A stretch of 39,671 nucleotides of DNA. Origin: Acidobacteriota bacterium. Its GTDB lineage: Bacteria > Acidobacteriota > Terriglobia > Terriglobales > SCQP01. The number at the start of each line of letters is the position of its first letter. Positions within the stretch are counted from its first letter, which is position 1. The notes under the pieces were generated by a model that worked only from the letters and a program-made list of their open reading frames with translations, ran no database searches and had not been told where the DNA came from. Location: positions 1-39,671 of the forward strand of contig DAHVCP010000060.1 of assembly GCA_027314025.1 (NCBI GenBank). The letters run 5' to 3'. Below are positions 25,626 to 32,179 of this stretch, piece after piece. A program made the position numbers and the translations under genes.

Positions 25626-26951
25626 CTACATCGTGGCGATCATCGCGAACGTCATCAGCACGATCACCACGCTGGTCGTCCAGGCGACGATGTTGAAGAA
25701 CCTTGAGTTCCGCATATCGCCCATCACCGATTCGCGGTTGATCAAAATCAGCATGAACGTCAGCACCACCGGCAACAGCACGCCATTGGCCACCTGCGAA
25801 ATCAAAATCACCCGCAGCAGCGGCAGATGCGGGATCAGCACGAACCCGGCGCCGAAGGCGATCAAGGCGGTGTACAGCCAGTAAAACGCCGGCGCCTCGG
25901 AGAATCGCTTATCAATGCCGGATTCGAAGCCCAGCCCCTCGCAGATGTTGTAGCTGGTCGCCAAGGGCAGAATCGCCGCCGACAATAGCGCGGCGTTGAT
26001 CAGGCCGATCGCGAACAGCAGGGAAGCGAACCGTCCCGCCAGCGGCCGCAACGCCTCCGCCGCCTGCGCGGCGTCGGTGATGTTGCGGTGCCCGGAAACG
26101 AATAGCGTCGCGGCGCAGGCGGCGATGATGAAAAAGCTGACGACGTCGGTCACGATGCAGCCGCTGATCACGTCCCAGCGGCTCAAGGCGTATTCCTTTT
26201 TCCCGATCCCCTTTTCCACCACGGACGCCTGCAAATAGAACTGCATCCAGGGCGTGATCGTGGTGCCGATCAGCCCCAATAGCAGAAAGAGATACGTATT
26301 GTCGCCCCGCAGCGACGGCACCAGCGTATTGCGGATCGCGTCGCTCCAGTTGGGGTGCGCCAAAAACGCCGATATGGGATAGGCGATGTAGATCAGCGAG
26401 AAAAGGATCAGGATCTTTTCCACGCCGCGGTAGCGTCCCCGCGTCACCAGCAGCCACACCAGCACCGCGCCGATCGAGACGGCGATGTATTTGGAGACGC
26501 CGAAGATGCCCATGCCCGCGGCCAGGCCGGAAAACTCCGCCGCGATGTTCCCGAAGTCCGCCGCCCCCAGCACCAGCATGGCGAAAAACGTCCAGCGGAA
26601 GCCGAACTCCTCGCGGATCAGGTCCGACAGCCCCTTGCCGGTCGCCGCGCCCATACGCGCCGCCATTTCCTGGATTACGATCAGGGCGATGGTGATCGGA
26701 ATCAGCGTCCACAGCAGCAAATAGCCGGTCTGCGCCCCGGCTTGCGAGTACGTGAAGATTCCGCCGGGATCGTTGTCTACATTGGCGGTAATGAAGCCCG
26801 GGCCGAAGATGGCGAAAAACAGCACCAGCTTCGCCTGCCAGGAGCCCAGCCAGCCGCGCGCGCGGGCAGCGCGGCGCCGCTTCGGCGCCGGCGATTCCTC
26901 CGCGCCGGAGGGTGCGATGACGGATTGGGTGGGCAACCGCATCGGTTCCAA
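25626..26951 (-). CDS. NRAMP-family divalent cation transporter, divergent metal site
   Basis: A 441-aa, roughly 11-helix inner-membrane transporter of the SLC11/NRAMP (MntH) superfamily. The TM1 motif reads FGPGFITANVDNDPGGIFTY (DPGG at 61-64) where classical manganese transporters have DPGN. In the TM6 region GTTITPWMQFYLQAS replaces the usual A-x-x-MPHN motif, so the metal-coordinating Asn and Met are missing. This fits the NRAMP-related transporters reported to move magnesium rather than manganese or iron, but the match is from memory. The N-terminal ~30 residues are polar and basic. ATG 26951 is chosen; Met4 is an alternative start. The substrate is uncertain. Confidence 0.88.
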   Translation of the reverse strand: MEPMRLPTQSVIAPSGAEESPAPKRRRAARARGWLGSWQAKLVLFFAIFGPGFITANVDNDPGGIFTYSQAGAQTGYLLLWTLIPITIALIVIQEMAARMGAATGKGLSDLIREEFGFRWTFFAMLVLGAADFGNIAAEFSGLAAGMGIFGVSKYIAVSIGAVLVWLLVTRGRYRGVEKILILFSLIYIAYPISAFLAHPNWSDAIRNTLVPSLRGDNTYLFLLLGLIGTTITPWMQFYLQASVVEKGIGKKEYALSRWDVISGCIVTDVVSFFIIAACAATLFVSGHRNITDAAQAAEALRPLAGRFASLLFAIGLINAALLSAAILPLATSYNICEGLGFESGIDKRFSEAPAFYWLYTALIAFGAGFVLIPHLPLLRVILISQVANGVLLPVVLTFMLILINRESVMGDMRNSRFFNIVAWTTSVVIVLMTFAMIATM

Positions 26952-27222
26952 ACTTGCCCGCGCCAGGCAAGGGGAACCGGCGGTTCATCCGAGCCTAGGG
27001 CCGAGATGGATTCCGCGGCAGACCCTCGCGCCAGGCGGGGCGGGCGCCCCGCCCGAAGCGGGGGCGACTACTCCCAGGTTCTTTTGTGCGACTCATAAGA
27101 CAGGTGGCGCGAATCGGCGCGCCTTGCCCGACCTTTCTAACTCTAGCCCGCCGCTGAGAAAACGGTCAACGAGAAACGGAGCGGAATCAATCGGCAAGCG
27201 TGCGGCCCTTGCGGGCGCACCC

Positions 27223-27612
27223 GTAGGGTAGCCGACCTCGGCTGCCCAGCGAAGCCGGCGTCCCGGCTGCCAAAAAACAGACAGGCGAGGACGCCCATCC
27301 CACTTTCTCCGCGCCAGCCGCAGCAGTAGGGTAGCCGTCCTCGGCTGCCTAGCGAAGCTGGCGTCCCGGCTGCCAAAAAACAGACAGGCGAGGACGCCCA
27401 TCCCACTTTCTCCGCGCCAGCCGCAGCAGTAGGGTAGCCGTCCTCGGCTGCCCAGCGAAGCTGGCGTCCCGGCTGCCAAAAAACAGACAGGCGAGGACGC
27501 CCATCCCACTGTCTCCGCGCCAGCCGCAGCAGTAGGGTAGCCGTCCTCGGCTGCCTAGCGAAGCCGCCGTCCCGGCTGCCAAAAAGCAGACAGGCGAGGA
27601 CGCCCATGCCAC
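27223..27612. repeat. REP/BIME tandem array A, four units of exactly 103 bp
   Basis: Units begin at 27223, 27326, 27429 and 27532, a constant step of 103. Each unit holds an a-type hairpin (+ strand: head GTAG, arm GGTAGCCG, loop TCCT, arm CGGCTGCC; the first copy has ACCT) and, 57 bp on, an inverted b-type hairpin (minus strand: head GTGG, arm GATGGGCG, loop TCCT, arm CGCCTGTC). A third small stem, AGCCGG-CGTC-CCGGCT with variants, lies between them. The unit spacer reads TTTCTCCGCGCCAGCCGCAG. The array sits downstream of the TPR protein gene, ending 35 bp before its stop, with no gene inside. Confidence 0.92.
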
Positions 27613-27647
27613 TCGCTCCGCTGCGGCGGCGCCAGTCGGCCGAGCAA

Positions 27648-28781
27648 TCAGTGCGGCATGCCCTCATAGCCGGCATGACCGGCTCCCGGCTTCCGGTAGG
27701 CTTCCGTGCGGGCCTGGTTGATGGCCGCTAGCCGCGCCAGCGCCGCTTTGGCCTGCGGGCCCATCCCCATGCGCTGGTAGGCGACGGCCAGCCGGGCATA
27801 CACGGCTGGATCATTGGGCGCCGCGCGCCGCGCCGCCTCCAGATGCGGAATGGCCGCGGCCGGCTTGCCGGCAATCAGTTCCAATTGGCCATAGGTGAGC
27901 TGCGCCGCGGCGTTGTGCGGCGACAGCCCTAACGCTAGGCTCAGCGCCTGCCGCGCCGCAACGAACTCCCCGGTTCCCGGCGGGGCGCCGGAGCGCAGCA
28001 CCGCTTGGGAAAAGATAATCAGCAACAACACGTCCTTGGGCTGGCGCTTCAGCCCTTGCCGCGCCGCCGCCACCGCGCCGTTGAAGTCCGCCTGGGCGAT
28101 ATCCGCCTGCGCCCGCGCCATATAGCCGATCACGCGCCCATGCGCCAGGCGCTCGGCGGCCAGCCAGCCGCGGGCGGCGGCGCGGGGATGGTTGGTGTCC
28201 GCCGCTAGCGACGCTTGCTCATAATGCAGCCGGGCGGAATTCGGAACCTGCGCCAGCCCGGCGGTAATGATCTGTTGGGCAAGGGAGTAGTCGCCGTGCC
28301 GCAGGCAAGCGTCGGCCAAAAATAAATACAGCGGCAGCTGATGCGGCTCAAGCGCCGCTGCCCGTTCGAACGCGGCCCGCGCGGCGCCCGGATGGCCCAG
28401 GGCGATGTCCACTTGCGACCGCAAATTTTGCACCTCGGCTCGGCTGGCCAGCGTCCGCGCCTCGGGAAGCTGGCCGAGAATGTTCAGGGCTTTGTGATTC
28501 TGCCCCGTGGCCGCATAGCACAGGGCCAAATCAAAGCCGGCGGTAAACACTTCCGCCACCTTGTCCCTGGCATCGCGCAGCAAAGGAATGGCCTGCCGGT
28601 AGTGGCCCTGGCGGGTCTGCGCGATGCCCGCCTCCAGCTCGGCCTGGGGGCTGGCAAACTGCGGCTTCCCTGCCGCCGCTTTCGCCGCCGGCGGTTTCGC
28701 CGGCGCCTGCGCCCAGCCATAGCCGGCCAGCACGGCCAGCAGAGGTACCCACGTCCAGCCGCGCCGGCGAGAAAAGCTCAC
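27648..28781 (-). CDS. Exported TPR-repeat protein
   Basis: A 377-aa protein with an N-terminal signal peptide (SFSRRRGWTWVPLLAVLAGY ending at GWAQA-PA) followed by a Lys/Ala/Pro linker and then about nine TPR-type helical repeats, for example AGIAQTRQGHYRQAIPLLRDA, AFERAAALEPHQLPLYLFLA and AYQRMGMGPQAKAALARLAAI. Such exported TPR proteins usually act as scaffolds for protein-protein contacts in the periplasm; no partner is indicated. The GTG at 28781 gives the cleanest signal peptide. The ATG at 28820 adds 13 basic residues, and the frame stays open to 29165. The REP array A lies immediately downstream. Confidence 0.85.
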   Translation of the reverse strand: MSFSRRRGWTWVPLLAVLAGYGWAQAPAKPPAAKAAAGKPQFASPQAELEAGIAQTRQGHYRQAIPLLRDARDKVAEVFTAGFDLALCYAATGQNHKALNILGQLPEARTLASRAEVQNLRSQVDIALGHPGAARAAFERAAALEPHQLPLYLFLADACLRHGDYSLAQQIITAGLAQVPNSARLHYEQASLAADTNHPRAAARGWLAAERLAHGRVIGYMARAQADIAQADFNGAVAAARQGLKRQPKDVLLLIIFSQAVLRSGAPPGTGEFVAARQALSLALGLSPHNAAAQLTYGQLELIAGKPAAAIPHLEAARRAAPNDPAVYARLAVAYQRMGMGPQAKAALARLAAINQARTEAYRKPGAGHAGYEGMPH

Positions 28782-29105
28782 GAAGCCATTGTAGGCCCGC
28801 CGCGCCCGGCCCGCTTCCATCCATTCCGGGCGCGGCCGTGAGCGCTTGCCAGGCTCCCTCGCCTGGCCCCTGGGGACGCGGACGGCCTCGTCCGCATCCC
28901 TAAGGGCGCGTCCGCCGCCCGCCGGGGCTTCCCGGTCGCGAGGGCCCGGCTGCGGGCCAAAACGCTCCTCCGAACCAGCAGGCGCATTCCCGGGCGCCTG
29001 CATGAAGTTCAGGAGCCATTCAGCGGCAATGCTGGCGCGCTTGACCCTTCCCTCTGCAACGCAGATCATCTCCCATAGGGTGTCAAACAATACGGCCGCC
29101 GCAAG

Positions 29106-29278
29106 ATGGACCGCACTCGGAATGGCGCTGGGGATAGCGTTAGGGACCACCGTGGGCGCCGCCATCGGCGCAGTTTTCCATCATGCCGCGATCGGGGTTT
29201 CCGTGGGTACCGTCAGCAGGGGTTGCCCTAGGAATCGCCGTCGGGGCGGCGATAGGCGCCGCAAAGGCCCGGGCGTAA
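29106..29278 (+). pseudogene. Probable decayed glycine-zipper protein gene
   Basis: The + strand between 29106 and 29278 carries two runs of the glycine-zipper pattern in different frames: ALGMALGIALGTTVGAAIGAVFHHAAIGVSVG in frame 1 (cited as its parts ALGMALGIALGTTVG and AAIGAVFHHAAIGVSVG) and GVALGIAVGAAIGAAKARA followed by TAA in frame 2. An ATG (MDRT) begins in frame 0 at 29106. Joined by two one-base corrections, they give one ~57-aa protein of the small glycine-zipper membrane type that is common in bacteria. As it stands it is broken. Sequencing error is the alternative. It lies in the otherwise gene-free 28782-29551 interval; the rest of that interval shows only a REP pair at 29398-29468. 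Confidence 0.5.
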
Positions 29279-29397
29279 CGGGCAGTCAAGCATACTGCCG
29301 GCCAAAACGAGGCGGGTAACGCCGCCGAAACGGTGGTCCCATTTGGGTGCGCCGGCGGAGGCCGCAGGTTTGGCAGGCGAGGACGGCAGCTTCGCTG

Positions 29398-29468
29398 GGC
29401 AGCCGAGGACGGCTACCCTACTGGTGCGCTTGCAGCGAAGTAAAGTGGGATGGGCGTCCTCGCCTGTC
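29398..29468 (-). repeat. Single REP pair (BIME), array B
   Basis: Here the pair has the opposite order. A minus-strand a-type hairpin (GTAG head, arm GGTAGCCG, loop TCCT, arm CGGCTGCC) occupies 29398-29421, and a plus-strand b-type hairpin (GTGG, GATGGGCG, TCCT, CGCCTGTC) occupies 29445-29468. A 23-base unrelated spacer separates them. A further related half-site, GGCAGGCGAGGACGGC, begins at 29372. It lies 84 bp upstream of the oxidoreductase start. Confidence 0.88.
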
Positions 29469-29551
29469 GCGTCCGGGACGGCTTTTCCATTTCGTGCGTC
29501 CGCAAGGGTCGCGGGACCGGCAGCCGCGGACACGCTATTCTGGTGGCCGTT

Positions 29552-30742
29552 ATGCCTGCTCCCCAGCCCCGTTTGCGCGTCGGCATCGCCGGCGCGGGAT
29601 TCGCCGCCGCGTTGCACGCCGTCAGTTGGCGCCGCGTCGCCGGCGTCGCGGTCGAACTCACCGGTGTCTTCAGCCGCGCCCCGCAGCGCCGCGCCGCCTT
29701 CGCCCAGACCCACCGCATCCCTGTCGCCGGCACTTGGGAGGAACTTCTTGCCGGCGCGGACCTCATTGACATCTGCACCCCCGGAGCGACGCACGCCGCG
29801 CTCGCGACCGCCGCGCTCGACGCTGGCCGGCATATCGTGCTGGAAAAACCCTACACCGGCTACTACGGCGCCTGCCAACCCGGGGAGGACGGCTTCACCT
29901 ACGACCGCGCCCAGGCGCTGGCCGCGGTTCAGGAGAGCTGCCGCCGCCTGCGGCAAGCGGCGGAACGCTCGGGAAAGATGCTGGGCTACGCGGAGAACTG
30001 GATCTACGCCCCCGTGGTGCAAAAGGAACGGGAGATTTTGCAAAAATCCGGCGGCCAAATCCTGCGCCAGCTCGGCGAGGAATCGCATTCCGGCTCCCAC
30101 GCCGCCAGCTACGGCGTGTGGCGGGAATCCGGCGGCGGCGCCCTGGCCACCAAAGGCTGCCATCCTCTATCCGCGGCCATTTATTTCAAGCTGGTCGAGG
30201 GCCAAACGCGCCTCGGCCAGCCCATCCTGCCCGCCCGCATCAGCGCCCACTCCCATCGCCTGACCCAACTGCCCGGCTATCAGGATCACGGCACGCTCCG
30301 CACCGCCTACACCGACACCGAGGATTACGGCCAAATGCACGTCACCTTCTCCGACGGCACGGTGGCGGACATTTTCGCCTCCGACGTCGTCCTCGGCGGC
30401 GTCAGCAACTGGATTGAGGTCTTCGCCGGTAATCACCGCACCCGCTGCAACCTCAACCCCACCGACGCGCTGGAAACGTTCGTTCCCGGTGCCGAGACCC
30501 TGCGCGACGTCTATGTGGTCGAAAAAATCGCGCCGAAGCAGGGCTGGATGCGCCCTGCGCCGGACGAGGATTGGCAGCAGGGTTACCACCAGGAGGCCCA
30601 GGACTTCGCCCTGGCGGCGATCGAGGGCAGGGAACCGCTCTCCGGCTGGCGCCTGGGCGAAACCGTCAGCCTGACCCTTGCCGCCGCGTATTTATCCGCC
30701 AGCCAGGACGGCCGGGATGTGGAGATCCCCTTGCCCGCTTAG
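29552..30742 (+). CDS. Gfo/Idh/MocA-family NAD(P)-dependent oxidoreductase
   Basis: A 396-aa sugar or inositol dehydrogenase-like protein. The Rossmann fold starts at VGIAGAGFAAALHAVSW (residues 10-26), and the family signature is HIVLEKPYTGYYG with the catalytic EKP at 98-100. An unusual loop, GYYGACQPGEDGFTYDRAQALAAVQE, extends the region after EKP. The C-terminal (alpha/beta) domain includes AENWIYAPVVQKEREI and KGCHPLSAAIYF, which carry the His expected in the active site. The ATG at 29552 is preferred; the frame extends to 29450 through REP sequence. The TAG stop's final G is also the first base of REP array C. No substrate can be named. Confidence 0.92.
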   Translation: MPAPQPRLRVGIAGAGFAAALHAVSWRRVAGVAVELTGVFSRAPQRRAAFAQTHRIPVAGTWEELLAGADLIDICTPGATHAALATAALDAGRHIVLEKPYTGYYGACQPGEDGFTYDRAQALAAVQESCRRLRQAAERSGKMLGYAENWIYAPVVQKEREILQKSGGQILRQLGEESHSGSHAASYGVWRESGGGALATKGCHPLSAAIYFKLVEGQTRLGQPILPARISAHSHRLTQLPGYQDHGTLRTAYTDTEDYGQMHVTFSDGTVADIFASDVVLGGVSNWIEVFAGNHRTRCNLNPTDALETFVPGAETLRDVYVVEKIAPKQGWMRPAPDEDWQQGYHQEAQDFALAAIEGREPLSGWRLGETVSLTLAAAYLSASQDGRDVEIPLPA

Positions 30743-31105
30743 TAGGGTAGCCGTCCCCGGCTGCCAACCGTAGTCCCGCTGCTCGGCTGGCGAGAAGCCG
30801 GACAGGCGAGGACGCCCATCCCACTTTCTCCGCTCCGATGGCGCCCGTAGGGTAGCCGTCCTCGGCTGCCCGGCGAAGCCGCCGTCCTCGGCTGCCAAAA
30901 GCAGACAGGCGAGGACGCCCATCCCACTTTCTCCGCCCCGATGGCGCCCGTAGGGTAGCCGTCATCGGCTGCCCGGCGAAGCCGCCGACCCGGCTGCCAA
31001 AAGCTGACAGGCGAGGACGCCCATCCCACTTTCTCCGCTCCGATGGCGCCCGTAGGGTAGCCGTCCCCGGCTGCCCAGCGAAGCCGCCGTCCCGGCTGCC
31101 AGCCC
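30742..31105. repeat. REP/BIME array C, next to the RAYT gene (3' side)
   Basis: a-type hairpins at 30742-30765, 30847-30870, 30950-30973 and 31052-31075; inverted b-type hairpins at 30801-30824, 30904-30927 and 31006-31029. The period is 105, 103, then 102 bp. The spacer between units reads TTTCTCCGCTCCGATGGCGC with small changes, different from array A but the same as array D. The loop reads TCCC, TCCT or TCAT in different copies while the stems keep pairing. The array starts on the last base of the oxidoreductase stop and its last, incomplete unit ends about 46 bp before the RAYT stop. Confidence 0.92.
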
Positions 31106-31150
31106 CAGGAGTTCGTCGGCTAGGGGCGAAAGGCCGGTGTGCCAATGCCG

Positions 31151-31609
31151 CTAGCGCAGTTCCGGGCTGAGCCAGCTCCAAGGCCACGATTCGGCGGTGT
31201 GTACCAATCCCCTCCGCACGGGATTTTGCAGAATATATCTAGCGGTCGCCGCGATCTCGCCATCGGTGCGCAGCCAGTGATCGAAGGATTCGCGTTGCCA
31301 GAAATGCTGGCCGCCGAGGCCGAACTCAGACGCCACGCGGTGCGCGGTAAAGCTCTTGAGGCTATGGGTGATTCGCGCCACAGGCGCCGTCGGCGCGACG
31401 AGCAAATGGATATGGTCCGGCATGATGGTGCTAGCCAAACGGCGGTAGAGGCCAAGACGCTCCTCCGCATGGCGAAAAGCCGAGTCCATAAGCCCTGCGA
31501 CGGCAGGAAGAGTGAGAATGCGTTCGGGCGCCTGCGGGTGAAGCCGCCATGTCAGGAACAGGACCTCCCCGCCGGGATCCCAATGAGGCAGGTGGCGACG
31601 GTAAAACAT
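31151..31609 (-). CDS. REP-associated tyrosine transposase (RAYT / TnpA-REP)
   Basis: A 152-aa Y1-type HUH nuclease of the IS200/IS605-like superfamily, RAYT branch, which cuts and joins single-stranded REP hairpins. HIH at residues 66-68 in STIMPDHIHLLVAP is the metal-binding HUH motif. FWQRESFDHWLR (103-114) is a RAYT hallmark, and Tyr125 in ATARYILQNPVRRGLV is the catalytic tyrosine with the conserved NP after it. No target-site inverted repeats of its own or partner gene are seen, as usual for RAYTs, which are not mobile like insertion sequences. ATG 31609 has a GGAG one base upstream. REP arrays of one subtype lie on both sides (30742-31105 and 31684-31973). The gene looks intact. Confidence 0.93.
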   Translation of the reverse strand: MFYRRHLPHWDPGGEVLFLTWRLHPQAPERILTLPAVAGLMDSAFRHAEERLGLYRRLASTIMPDHIHLLVAPTAPVARITHSLKSFTAHRVASEFGLGGQHFWQRESFDHWLRTDGEIAATARYILQNPVRRGLVHTAESWPWSWLSPELR

Positions 31610-31683
31610 GCTCCAGCATGGGCCGGTGGCGCCCGCGCCGCAATCCGCGCTGATGGGTGGTGCGGCCCAATTCAAGCGCGCCC

Positions 31684-31973
31684 GTAGGGTAGCCGTCCCC
31701 GGCTGCCCGGCGGAGCTGCCGACCCGGCCGCCCAGCGCTGACAGGCGAGGACGCCCATCCCACTTTCTCCGCTCCGATGGCGCCCGTAGGGTAGCCGTCC
31801 TCGGTTGCCAGAAGCAGTTCCGCTGCTCGGCTGGCAAAAATGCTGACAGGCGAGGGCGCCCATCCCACTTTCTCCGCTCCGATGGCGCCCGTAGGGTAGC
31901 CGTCCTCGGTTGCCAGAAGCAGTTCCGCTGCTCGGCTGGCAAAAATGCTGACAGGCGAGGACGCCCATCCCAC
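31684..31973. repeat. REP/BIME array D, next to the RAYT gene (5' side)
   Basis: a-type hairpins at 31684-31707, 31786-31809 and 31891-31914; inverted b-type at 31740-31763, 31845-31868 and 31950-31973. The step is 102 then 105 bp. The unit spacer (TTTCTCCGCTCCGATGGCGC) is shared with array C. Units 2 and 3 share the internal spacer AGAAGCAGTTCCGCTGCTCG and the variant right arm CGGTTGCC, which keeps pairing by G-T wobble. The second b copy has a GAGGG change in place of GAGGA. The array begins 75 bp upstream of the RAYT start. Confidence 0.92.
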
Positions 31974-32003
31974 TTTCTCCGCGCGGGCCGCGCCGGCGCT
32001 CCC

Positions 32004-32042
32004 GAAATGAAAACGGCTGGCGGCATTGCTTGCCGCCAGCCG
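32004..32042 (-). terminator. Second terminator behind the TonB receptor gene
   Basis: 12-bp perfect stem (CGGCTGGCGGCA at 32014-32025, complement 32031-32042) with a 5-base loop. On the minus strand it is followed by TTTTCATTTC. The strength and T tract fit a factor-independent terminator reading leftwards. Confidence 0.75.
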
Positions 32043-32120
32043 CTTGCCCTGGTCGCGACGGGGGAGCCGCGCAGGGAACTCGACGTGCCGGCGCGGAGGC
32101 AAAGGACCGGCCGGGTCTCT

Positions 32121-32158
32121 AGAAGGAAAAAGCGGCGGGCAGCCCAGCTGCCCGCCGC
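32121..32158 (-). terminator. First terminator behind the TonB receptor gene
   Basis: 12-bp perfect stem (GCGGCGGGCAGC at 32132-32143, complement 32147-32158) with a 3-base loop, followed on the minus strand by TTTTTCCTTCT. It lies 21 bp past the receptor stop codon. Confidence 0.8.
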
Positions 32159-32179
32159 GCGTACTGCCCGCCGCCAACC

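Noticed and set aside
27223-27612. The tandem array as a CRISPR array
   Set aside because: Repeats and spacers are both conserved, the period is 103 bp, there are internal hairpins, and no cas genes are near.
27143-27676. Long open frames across the REP array, with a repeated residue pattern (for example 177 aa on the minus strand)
   Set aside because: The 103-bp unit is not a multiple of three, so the pattern changes frame, and the frames are open only because the repeats have few stops. Similar frames appear in arrays C and D (30666-31187, 31672-32026).
31151-32026. A 291-aa reading of the RAYT frame extending upstream
   Set aside because: Upstream of ATG 31609 the residues are translated REP hairpins; the RAYT family start fits 31609.
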